A stretch of 5,335 nt of DNA from an uncultured Phycisphaerales bacterium (lineage in GTDB: Bacteria; Planctomycetota; Phycisphaerae; Phycisphaerales; UBA1924). The notes beneath the pieces were generated by a model that saw nothing but the letters and a program-made list of their open reading frames with translations, searched no databases and had not been told where the DNA came from. The stretch's first letter is position 1, and the number at the start of each line of letters is the position of its first letter. Positions 1-5,335 of the stretch are shown here, piece after piece. Where the stretch lies: NCBI GenBank assembly GCA_937891445.1, contig CALAFV010000159.1, positions 1 through 5,335 of the forward strand, read 5' to 3'. Made by a program: the position numbers and the translations under genes.

Positions 1-1
1 C

Positions 2-535
2 CCCGATGAGGGCCCCGACGGCGGCCTCCCCGGCCCCGGACCGGAGCACGTGGACATCTCCGCGCTCGTCCCCGAGCGCCTGCGCATCCACCCGCTGACC
101 CGCTTCACCGAGTCCGACGACGGCGAGACGCAACTGGTCCTGCATCTGGAACTCCGCGACCGCTTCGGCCACAGCATCAAGTCCCTCGGGAAGTTGTACA
201 TCGAACTCGACCGCCCGCGCGAGGGCGGGATCGACCCGACCATGCCGCCCCCCTCCGCCGACGGCGCAGGGCCCGACGGCCGCGCGACCGACGTCTACTG
301 GGAAGTGGACCTGCGCAACCCCGAGACCAACGCGCTGATGTACGACGACCTCATCTCGCGCACGTACCTCATCTACCTCGGCGGCCTCCCCGGCTGGGCC
401 GAGCGCTGGGCCCGCGGCGACCCGGGCGCCGCCCTCGACGACGCCCTCACGCTCCGCGCAACGTTCTACCCCACGCCGTTCAACGGCGAGCCCGAGCCGC
501 CGCCCCTTCGGGCGACGTACCGGCTCGAGCGGTAA
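2..535 (+). CDS. Hypothetical protein, 3' part only (5' end outside window)
   Basis: The reading frame is open from base 2 to a TAA at 533-535, giving 177 visible residues, so the true start probably lies upstream. A GTG at 50 could serve as an internal start, but the codons before it read on as a Gly/Pro/Asp-rich stretch, which looks like a linker or low-complexity N-terminal region. After it comes a compact domain with alternating hydrophobic residues: RIHPLTRF, then QLVLHLELRDRFGHSIKSLG, then YWEVDLRNPETNALMYDDL and a YLIYLGGLPGW segment. This pattern suggests a mostly beta-strand domain. No catalytic motif, membrane segment or cysteine pair is visible. The missing N-terminus could carry a signal or lipoprotein peptide, but that cannot be seen here. 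The protein resembles uncharacterised exported planctomycete proteins in style, and I do not recognise a named family. It converges on the Hsp70 gene with only 9 bases between stop codons. Confidence 0.75.
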   Translation, partial: PDEGPDGGLPGPGPEHVDISALVPERLRIHPLTRFTESDDGETQLVLHLELRDRFGHSIKSLGKLYIELDRPREGGIDPTMPPPSADGAGPDGRATDVYWEVDLRNPETNALMYDDLISRTYLIYLGGLPGWAERWARGDPGAALDDALTLRATFYPTPFNGEPEPPPLRATYRLER

Positions 536-544
536 AAGTTCACC

Positions 545-2503
545 TCAGCCCGTCGCCTGCTCGCCCTTGAGGCTCTCGGCGATCGAAATCTCGTGCAGCC
601 GCACGCTCGCGCGGTCCAGGTCTTCCTTCGCGGCATGAAACGCGTTGGGGTCCACCGACGCCCAGTCCGCCTCGGCCCGGGTCACGAAGTCCCGCAGCGC
701 CGCGATCGCCGCCTCCAGCCGCGACCGGTCCGCCTCCTCCATCTTCGCCCCGTGGCGGGAGAACTGCCGGTCGATCCAGTGCAGGTCGAGTTTGGAGTTG
801 GCGACCAGATCCACGATCCTGTGCCGCGTCATGTCCTCGCGGGCGTGGACGAGCGACTCGCGCTCCATCCGCTCGACTTCCTCGCGCGACAGGCCGTGGC
901 TCGGGATCACCTGAAGGCTCGCCCGCTTGCCGCTGCGCTCCTCCACCGCCGAGACGCTGAGCACGCCGTTGGCGTCCACGAGGAACTCGACCTTGACCCG
1001 CGGGATGCCGGCCGGCATCGGCGGGATGCCGGTGAGGTGGAACACGCCTAGCGACCGGCAGTCCGCGGCCATCTCGCGCTCGCCCTGGAGCACGTGGAGT
1101 TTGATCGACGTCTGGCCGTCCACGCTCGTGCTGAACCGCTCGGTCGCGCGGGCCGGGACCGTCGAATTGCGCATGATGAGTTTGGCCATCGCCCCGCCGA
1201 CGGTCTCGATCCCCAGCGACAGCGGCACGACGTCCAGCAGCAGCGCCGCGCGGCTGGCGCCCGAGAGCACCGACCCCTGCACCGCCGCGCCCAGCGCGAC
1301 GACCTCATCCGGGTTCAGCGCCGTGTACGGCTCGACGCCGAAGAACTCCGCCACGCGCCGGCGGACCAGCGGCGTCCGCGTCGCCCCGCCGACCATCACG
1401 ACGCACGACACGCCCTCCTCGCCCGCCGACTCCATCGCCCGCTCGGCGTCGCGCAGCGCCCGGCGGCAGGCCGCGATCGTCCGCTCCACCAGCGGCGCGA
1501 TCAGGTTCTCGAACTCATCCCGCGTGATCGTCCGGCCGTAGACGCGCGGCCGGCCCTGGGCATCCGGCCCCAGGTCGATCTGCACCGCGGCGATCTCGTG
1601 CTCGCTGAGGCGGATCTTCACGGCCTCCGCCATGTCGCGCAGAGCGCGGCGGGTCTGCGGCGGGAACTCCGGCGCCGGCCGGCCGGCGAAGAACTCCTGC
1701 GTGATCTCGCGCGTGAACAGGTCCACGAGCGCATGATCGAAGTCGTCCCCGCCCAGATGTGTGTCCCCGGCGGTCGCCAGCACCTGGAACGCATCCGCCC
1801 CCCCACCCCTCCCACCTTCGCCACCGGCGGCGGGCGTCAGGCGCAGCACGGAGACGTCGAACGTTCCGCCGCCCAGGTCGTACACGACGATCACCTGCGG
1901 CTTGGCCGTCCCCGCCGCGCGAACGCCCAGGCCGTACGCCAGCGCCGCGGCCGTCGGCTCGTTGACGATCCGCACGACCTCCAGCCCCGCAAGCCGCCCC
2001 GCGTCGCGCGTCGCCTGGCGCTGGGCATCGTCGAAGTACGCCGGCACCGTCACCACCGCCTTGCGTACCTCGACCCCCAGCGCCCGCGACGCCTGCTCCT
2101 TGAGCGTCCGCAGGATCAGCGCCGAGACCTCCTGCGGCGAGATCAGCCGGCCGTCGGGCAGGCGCACGCGGGCCGTGCGGTTCGGACCCTCCTCGACGCG
2201 GTACGACAGGAACTTCAGGTCCTCCGCGGCGTCGGCGGCCGAGCGCCCCATCAGCCGCTTGACGCTCACCACTGTGCTTTGCGGGAACTCAACCGCCCGC
2301 TGGCGGGCGTCGTGGCCGACGACCGTCGTCCCGCCCTCCTCGAAGCGCACCGCGCTGGGGAGCAGGTTCCGCCCCTGCTCATCGGGGATGATCCGCGGCG
2401 CCGCCGCGGGCTCCGGCCAGCCGGCCACCGCGACCAGGCTGTTGGTCGTCCCCAGGTCGATCCCGACGATCGGTTCGTTTGTTGTGCGAGGCGCATCGGC
2501 CAT
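545..2503 (-). CDS. hscA: Hsp70-family molecular chaperone, HscA-like
   Basis: This is a complete 652-residue Hsp70, an ATP-driven cytoplasmic chaperone. The nucleotide-binding domain (about 1-420) carries IDLGTTNS at 15-22, VKRLMGR with the catalytic-type lysine K82, VPAYFDDAQR at 153-162, NEPTAAALAYG at 181-191, DLGGGTFDVS at 209-218, GDTHLGGDDFD at 246-256 (T248 matches DnaK T199) and VGGATRTPLVR at 371-381. The interdomain linker is DVVPLSLG at 424-431. The substrate-binding part has features typical of HscA rather than DnaK: ADCRSLG near 480-486, GIPPMPAG at 492-499 and ASLQVIPSHGLS at 528-539. HscA works with the J-protein HscB to release Fe-S clusters from IscU, but neither partner is in the window. 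A Gly-rich insertion lies at about 227-235. The C-terminus is a helical lid without a long acidic tail. The ATG at 2503 is preceded by AAGGGGAGG, 13 bases upstream. Hsp70 membership is certain; the HscA role is likely but not proven. Confidence 0.93.
   Translation of the reverse strand: MADAPRTTNEPIVGIDLGTTNSLVAVAGWPEPAAAPRIIPDEQGRNLLPSAVRFEEGGTTVVGHDARQRAVEFPQSTVVSVKRLMGRSAADAAEDLKFLSYRVEEGPNRTARVRLPDGRLISPQEVSALILRTLKEQASRALGVEVRKAVVTVPAYFDDAQRQATRDAGRLAGLEVVRIVNEPTAAALAYGLGVRAAGTAKPQVIVVYDLGGGTFDVSVLRLTPAAGGEGGRGGGADAFQVLATAGDTHLGGDDFDHALVDLFTREITQEFFAGRPAPEFPPQTRRALRDMAEAVKIRLSEHEIAAVQIDLGPDAQGRPRVYGRTITRDEFENLIAPLVERTIAACRRALRDAERAMESAGEEGVSCVVMVGGATRTPLVRRRVAEFFGVEPYTALNPDEVVALGAAVQGSVLSGASRAALLLDVVPLSLGIETVGGAMAKLIMRNSTVPARATERFSTSVDGQTSIKLHVLQGEREMAADCRSLGVFHLTGIPPMPAGIPRVKVEFLVDANGVLSVSAVEERSGKRASLQVIPSHGLSREEVERMERESLVHAREDMTRHRIVDLVANSKLDLHWIDRQFSRHGAKMEEADRSRLEAAIAALRDFVTRAEADWASVDPNAFHAAKEDLDRASVRLHEISIAESLKGEQATG
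1796..1828 (-). other. Glycine-rich insertion in the Hsp70 nucleotide-binding domain
   Basis: Residues about 226-236 of the Hsp70 read AGGEGGRGGGA. They sit between the DLGGGTFDVSVLRL strand and the FQVLATAGDTHLGG phosphate-binding segment. In E. coli HscA the matching turn is very short, and in DnaK it is a short charged loop. The insertion keeps the frame and is flanked by intact motifs, so it is probably a flexible surface loop and not damage. Confidence 0.6.
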
Positions 2504-2516
2504 GCCGGACGATACG

Positions 2517-2525
2517 CCTCCCCTT
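2517..2525 (-). promoter_or_regulatory. Ribosome binding site of the Hsp70 gene
   Basis: On the minus strand the sequence AAGGGGAGG ends 13 bases before the ATG at 2503. The purine-rich core matches a Shine-Dalgarno element, though the spacing is longer than the usual 5-9 bases. It supports the ATG at 2503 as the start. The first Hsp70 motif begins 14 residues later, as expected for this family. Confidence 0.5.
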
Positions 2526-2546
2526 CTGCCGCGGCCCGCGTCCGCC

Positions 2547-2565
2547 GAGCCCGGTTCGCCGGCTC
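2547..2565 (-). other. Possible intercistronic hairpin
   Basis: GAGCC (2547-2551) pairs with GGCTC (2561-2565). A further GG/CC pair lies inside, with one bulged base and a four-base loop at 2555-2558. The hairpin overlaps the stop codon of the upstream lipoprotein gene, within the short spacer before the Hsp70 gene. No run of T follows on the minus strand, so it is not a standard intrinsic terminator. It could affect mRNA processing between the two genes, or be chance pairing in GC-rich DNA. Confidence 0.2.
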
Positions 2566-3118
2566 ACCTCACCCACGCCAACCCCGCCAGCGTCTCGGCG
2601 GCCATCCGTGCCGCGGCCACGTCCTCCTCCGGCGCGCGGGCGGATTCGATCGCCAGCAGCCGCCGGTCACCGTCGGCGGCGATGTAGACCAGGTACACGA
2701 CCTCGGCCACCGGGCGGCGATCGCTATCGAACGGGTCGGGGTCCCAGACACCGATGAGGTACGGGCTGTGCGGGTCGATCAGCGCCGTGGCGGCGAGGCG
2801 ATCCCAGAGGTCCTCGACCTGCAAGCGGGTGAATTGGCGCGTGCGCGCCGGGAACACATGTTCGTTGACGCCCGGTCCGAGCACCGCGCGGAGCACCCAG
2901 TCGGCCTCCATGACGTACCGCGCCGAGCCGGGTCGGCCCTCGCCGCCGGGCGAGAGGACCGTCACAGCGATCGAGAAATCGGCCGGAACGCCGGTTTCGG
3001 CCGCCGCGTCACCACCGATCCGCACCGCCCGGGTCGAGCATCCTCCCATACCCCACACAAGCGAGGCCGCCGCGAAGAGCAACACCGCCGCCGCCGTGCC
3101 GGGTGGTCGCCGTGTCAT
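2564..3118 (-). CDS. Predicted small lipoprotein, function unknown
   Basis: This 184-residue protein starts with a basic n-region (MTRRP), then a hydrophobic stretch at about 8-23, then GMGGC with Cys27. This fits a type II (lipoprotein) signal peptide, although Met at position -3 of the lipobox is not the favoured residue. The mature part is about 158 residues. It contains FSIAVTVLSP near 48, ARYVMEADWVLRAVLGPG near 66-83, a TRQFTRLQVEDLWDRL helix near 93-108, a VVYLVYIAADGDRRLLAIES strand pair near 140-159 and an Ala-rich C-terminal helix. No enzyme motif is visible and I do not recognise the family. The ATG at 3118 lies 10 bases after the stop of the membrane-protein gene, with no clear Shine-Dalgarno sequence, so translational coupling is plausible. 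The Hsp70 gene follows 60 bases downstream. The product is probably envelope-anchored, so any tie to the cytoplasmic chaperone is likely only co-transcription. Confidence 0.82.
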   Translation of the reverse strand: MTRRPPGTAAAVLLFAAASLVWGMGGCSTRAVRIGGDAAAETGVPADFSIAVTVLSPGGEGRPGSARYVMEADWVLRAVLGPGVNEHVFPARTRQFTRLQVEDLWDRLAATALIDPHSPYLIGVWDPDPFDSDRRPVAEVVYLVYIAADGDRRLLAIESARAPEEDVAAARMAAETLAGLAWVR

Positions 3119-3128
3119 GCGGCCCAGT

Positions 3129-4118
3129 TTACCGGAGCCTGTCGTGCCGCGGCATGAAAGCCGCCCTGAAACCGGCGCCGACGGCCCGCATCGCCCGCCC
3201 GAACGCGGTGCTGACTTCCTCGCCGCGGGCGTTGACCAGCCGCGGCGCCGGGGGCGGGATCAGCGGCCATGGGGCTCCGCATTCGGGGCAGCGGCGCGGA
3301 CCGGGCCACGCGGCAAGCGCCGCGGCGTCCGTGGGACGGTCGGCGGCGCCTTCGAGCGAGTAGCCGCAGTCCGGGCAGGCCCGGCACTCGACCGCGCCGG
3401 CGATGCGGTCGCGCAAAGAGCCCCGGCACCTCTTGATGCCCACGGCTTCGACGATGCTGACCAAACCGACGACAGCAAGGAACACGCCGATGGGTGGCTT
3501 CATGACGGCGCACAACATCAAGGTTCCTACCAGCAGCAAGCCGAGCAGTGTTTGCAGCAACACCGGGCGCGGGTCCACGCTCCAGTGGCGGCGCTCCAGC
3601 GCCCCGCTCCGCCAGCGCCGAAGCGTCTCGGACCAGAACGCGCGGCGGCGGAGCATCTCGGCCCCGGCGTCGGGCTCCCAGGGCCGTGCGCCGACAGTGC
3701 GTACGCGCCGCAGCGGGAGCAGATCGCGGTCGGGCAGGCGCAGCGCGATGCCGGCCAAGACGGCAAGCGACAGGAGCCACGCCAGTCCGATGGCGCCGAG
3801 TGAGACGGCCGCCGGCACCAGCCGCGACATGGGACGCTCGGGCGCCGCGAACAACGGAATGAACACGGCGGCCAGGCTCACGGCTCCGCCCGTGTTGAGC
3901 AGGGCGCCGGCGACCCAGAGCAGCCGCAGCCACAGCGGCCGGCGCGGCCACCACGGCGACCGCACCTCGCGCCACAGAACGTGCGGCAGAAAGACGGTCA
4001 TCTGGTATCTGAGCCACGACACCGCGTCGTACGGATCGCGCGACGAGCGGTACGCGACGGCCATGTACTCCCACACGCTGGACGGGCGGTGGTGGCTCAC
4101 GCCGTCAGCGTACCACAT
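3129..4118 (-). CDS. Membrane protein with C-terminal zinc ribbon, function unknown
   Basis: From the ATG at 4118 this is a 329-residue protein. Four hydrophobic segments stand out at about 62-90, 101-127, 186-206 and 208-227, forming two hairpins separated by a basic, Trp-rich region (about 128-182) probably on the cytoplasmic side. After the last helix comes a zinc-ribbon-like pair: CPDCGYSLEG (C248, C251) and CPECGAPW (C277, C280), with an extra Cys at 245. Membrane proteins with a CxxCGY...CPECG tail are common in Planctomycetota and mostly uncharacterised. The spacer between knuckles is about 25 residues, longer than the short spacers I know from such proteins. The frame stays open further upstream, but that part is antisense to the prenyltransferase gene and was excluded. 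ATG 4118, GTG 4100 and ATG 4064 are all possible starts. The last has GGGAG just upstream and lies beyond a candidate promoter. It is probably the first gene of a unit with the lipoprotein and Hsp70 genes. Confidence 0.78.
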   Translation of the reverse strand: MWYADGVSHHRPSSVWEYMAVAYRSSRDPYDAVSWLRYQMTVFLPHVLWREVRSPWWPRRPLWLRLLWVAGALLNTGGAVSLAAVFIPLFAAPERPMSRLVPAAVSLGAIGLAWLLSLAVLAGIALRLPDRDLLPLRRVRTVGARPWEPDAGAEMLRRRAFWSETLRRWRSGALERRHWSVDPRPVLLQTLLGLLLVGTLMLCAVMKPPIGVFLAVVGLVSIVEAVGIKRCRGSLRDRIAGAVECRACPDCGYSLEGAADRPTDAAALAAWPGPRRCPECGAPWPLIPPPAPRLVNARGEEVSTAFGRAMRAVGAGFRAAFMPRHDRLR

Positions 4119-4134
4119 GCCGAACCCACGCCAA
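4107..4134 (-). promoter_or_regulatory. Candidate sigma-70-type promoter for the minus-strand gene cluster
   Basis: On the minus strand TTGGCG (4134-4129) and TACGCT (4112-4107) are separated by 16 bases and resemble weak -35 and -10 elements. Transcription would begin near 4100. That would exclude the ATG at 4118 and favour the GTG at 4100 or the ATG at 4064 for the membrane protein. In DNA this GC-rich such matches can be chance, and the organism's consensus is unknown. Confidence 0.22.
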
Positions 4135-4173
4135 GCGCCGCGGCGGCGGACGGTCGGCCTAGCGTTGGCGACC
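4119..4173. promoter_or_regulatory. Divergent intergenic region
   Basis: These 55 bases separate the divergently transcribed membrane-protein gene and prenyltransferase gene, so promoters for both must lie here or inside the adjoining 5' ends. No clear operator palindrome is visible. A TAGCGT at 4160-4165 could be a plus-strand -10 element, but it lies only 8 bases before the ATG at 4174 and has no matching -35, so I do not call it a promoter. Confidence 0.35.
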
Positions 4174-5136
4174 ATGACCGTGGCCCCCCCCTTCCCCCCC
4201 TCCCCCACGACTTCCGCGATGGCGCCGCCCGGGTCGCTGCCGGTGCTGGAGCGCCTGCGGCTGGCGGCGGCGGACATCAAACTCGCGCACTCGGTCTTCG
4301 CGCTCCCGTTCGCGGTGCTTGGGGCGTTTCTCGCGCGGCCGGAAGGAACCGGCTGGGGGCGGTTCGTCGGGCAACTGGGGCTGGTGGTCGTCTGCATGGT
4401 CGCCGCACGGACGTGGGCGATGCTGGTCAACCGGCTCGCGGACCGGACGTTCGACGCGGCCAACCCGCGCACCCAGCGGCGGGTGCTGGCCTCGGGGCGA
4501 ATGAGCGCTCGCGACGCCGCGACGGTCGCCGGCGGCAGCGCGGCGGTGTTCATCGCGGCGTGCGGGCTGTTCTGGGCGCTGTTTGGCAACCCGTGGCCGC
4601 TGATCCTCAGCGCGCCGGTGCTGGCGTGGATCGCGTTCTACTCGTTCACCAAGCGCTTCACGGCGCTGTGCCACGTCTTCCTCGGCGGGGCGCTGGGAGC
4701 CAGCCCGCTGGCGGCGGCGATCGCCGTGGAGCCGGCGTCGCTGGGCTCCACGACGGCGCTGTTCTGGCTCGCGGGGATGGTCGTGCTGTGGGTGGCGGGG
4801 TTCGACGTGATCTACGCGCTGCAGGACATTGACTTCGACCGCGCTACGGAGCTCTCGAGCATCCCGGCGCGGCTCGGGTGGCGGGGCGCGATCTGGGCCA
4901 GCCGCATCATGCACGCGGGGGCCTTGGCGATGCTCATCGCAGCCGCGGCGGCCGAGGGGCGCTTCGGGCCGGTGTTCTACGCGGCGGTCGGGGTGGTGGG
5001 GCTGCTGCTGGTGACCGAGCACACCGTCCTGGCCCGGCGCGGCAAGGCGGGGCTGGACATGGCGTTCTTCACGATCAACGGGATTGTGTCGTGCGTGCTG
5101 GGCGCCGCGGGGGTGGTGGACCTGACGCTGGTGTAG
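4174..5136 (+). CDS. ubiA: UbiA-family polyprenyltransferase, MqnP-like (4-hydroxybenzoate-type)
   Basis: This 320-residue integral membrane enzyme attaches a polyprenyl chain to an aromatic acid, using polyprenyl diphosphate and Mg2+. It has IKLAHSVFALPFA at 35-47. The first Asp-rich motif is NRLADRTFDAANPRT at 86-100 (N86, D90, D94). YSFTKRFT follows at 156-163. The second Asp-rich motif is DVIYALQDIDFDR at 211-223 (D218, D222), followed by LSSIPARLG at 227-235. About eight or nine hydrophobic segments fit the UbiA fold. The YALQDIDFD...SIPARLG form is characteristic of the UbiA-like group that includes MqnP of the futalosine menaquinone pathway, so a menaquinone role is more likely than ubiquinone. 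The symbol is given at family level only. The ATG at 4174 gives a Pro-rich extension encoded by a C-rich tract; the ATG at 4219 gives 305 residues, closer to family length. No Shine-Dalgarno sequence is evident for either. It converges on the YdeI-like gene, with 12 bases between stops. Confidence 0.9.
   Translation: MTVAPPFPPSPTTSAMAPPGSLPVLERLRLAAADIKLAHSVFALPFAVLGAFLARPEGTGWGRFVGQLGLVVVCMVAARTWAMLVNRLADRTFDAANPRTQRRVLASGRMSARDAATVAGGSAAVFIAACGLFWALFGNPWPLILSAPVLAWIAFYSFTKRFTALCHVFLGGALGASPLAAAIAVEPASLGSTTALFWLAGMVVLWVAGFDVIYALQDIDFDRATELSSIPARLGWRGAIWASRIMHAGALAMLIAAAAAEGRFGPVFYAAVGVVGLLLVTEHTVLARRGKAGLDMAFFTINGIVSCVLGAAGVVDLTLV
4184..4206 (+). repeat. C-rich homopolymer tract at the prenyltransferase start
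   Basis: Runs of 8, 7 and 5 C are separated only by TT and T. If translation starts at 4174 the tract encodes Pro/Phe-rich residues 4-11, and a one-base length change would shift the frame. If translation starts at 4219 the tract lies in the untranslated leader. Such tracts are prone to replication slippage and to sequencing error. Confidence 0.7.
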
Positions 5137-5148
5137 GCGGCGGGGCCG

Positions 5149-5334
5149 TTACGCCTTCCTCGTCGCCTTTCGCTGGTACTTCCAGTTCCGCGACTTGCCC
5201 TCGGCGATCCACTCGACGGCGGTGGCGATGCGGGCCTGGCGCGTCTCCTCTCGCTTGGCCTCGGTGATCCACTCGATGTACTCGCGCTTGTGCGAGGGGG
5301 CGAACGCCTCGAAGTTCGCGGCGGCCTTCTTCGA
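5149..5334 (-). CDS. YdeI/OmdA-family protein, C-terminal part only (5' end outside window)
   Basis: On the minus strand a frame is open from the right edge to a TAA at 5151-5149, giving 61 residues. They include NFEAFAPSHKREYIEWITEA followed by KREETRQARIATAVEWIAEG and a Lys/Arg-rich tail. The S-x-KREYIEWI-x-x-AK-x-x-ETR-x-x-RI pattern is the hallmark of the C-terminal region of the YdeI / OmpD-associated (OmdA) family, sometimes described as bacteriocin-protection proteins. The biochemical role is poorly known. Family members are often about 190-200 residues, so roughly two thirds would lie beyond the window. The stop is 12 bases from the convergent prenyltransferase stop. The assignment rests on pattern recognition of the conserved tail and is fairly strong for the family, weak for function. 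Confidence 0.8.
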   Translation of the reverse strand, partial: SKKAAANFEAFAPSHKREYIEWITEAKREETRQARIATAVEWIAEGKSRNWKYQRKATRKA

Positions 5335-5335
5335 C

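Noticed and set aside
20..394. A 15-base direct repeat (20-34 and 380-394) in the first gene.
   Set aside because: Both copies encode GGLPG in the same frame with preferred codons, so chance plus codon bias explains it. There is no other sign of duplication.
1094..3157. A 687-codon open frame on the plus strand, antisense to the Hsp70 and lipoprotein genes.
   Set aside because: Its translation is Arg/Pro/His/Ala-rich with no motif. Long antisense frames are expected opposite GC-rich genes, and the minus-strand frame encodes an unmistakable Hsp70.
3115..4074. A 319-codon minus-strand frame overlapping the membrane-protein gene.
   Set aside because: It is Arg/Ala-rich low-complexity sequence. 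The alternative frame has four clean hydrophobic helices and paired CxxC motifs.
3403..4173. The upstream extension of the prenyltransferase frame, which is open from 3403.
   Set aside because: It is Ser/Arg-rich, antisense to the membrane protein and would add about 257 residues not found in UbiA enzymes.
4119..4589. The upstream extension of the membrane-protein frame on the minus strand.
   Set aside because: It is mostly antisense to the prenyltransferase coding region, and the translation lacks any domain character.
4159..5022. A 287-codon minus-strand frame opposite the prenyltransferase.
   Set aside because: The product is His/Arg/Gln/Pro-rich, typical of an antisense shadow; the plus strand encodes conserved UbiA motifs.
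5137..5151. Possible terminator between the prenyltransferase and YdeI-like genes.
   Set aside because: No stable stem followed by a T-run is present in the 12-base gap.

Overview
The window is about 70% GC with strong G/C preference at third codon positions. It is almost entirely protein-coding and looks like ordinary chromosomal housekeeping DNA. I suspect a Planctomycetota genome, possibly the Phycisphaerae. The reasons are a membrane protein ending in a CPDCGY...CPECG zinc ribbon, short poorly conserved lipoproteins, an HscA-type Hsp70 and an MqnP-type prenyltransferase. This is a judgement from protein style, as there is no rRNA or other firm marker.

Layout from left to right: (1) the 3' end of a plus-strand hypothetical gene (to 535), convergent with (2) a minus-strand Hsp70 chaperone of the HscA subgroup (545-2503); (3) a small minus-strand predicted lipoprotein (2564-3118); (4) a minus-strand four-helix membrane protein with a C-terminal zinc ribbon (3129 to about 4118); (5) a short divergent intergenic region holding a pyrimidine (mostly C) tract; (6) a plus-strand UbiA-family prenyltransferase of the MqnP type (4174-5136); (7) the 3' end of a minus-strand YdeI/OmdA-family gene, running off the right edge.

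Genes 4, 3 and 2 share a strand and have gaps of 10 and 60 bases, so they could be one transcription unit read right to left. A weak candidate promoter lies near 4107-4134. The three products have no obvious joint pathway. HscA normally serves iron-sulfur cluster assembly, but no hscB, iscU or fdx gene is visible. The prenyltransferase is transcribed away from this unit and probably acts in menaquinone synthesis. No gene-free stretch exceeds 110 bases. I saw no tRNA, rRNA, CRISPR array, insertion sequence, phage or defence genes.

I found no convincing undescribed system. The points most worth checking are the C-rich tract at the prenyltransferase start, the HscA-type chaperone lying apart from isc genes with a glycine-rich insertion, and the stretched zinc ribbon of the membrane protein.
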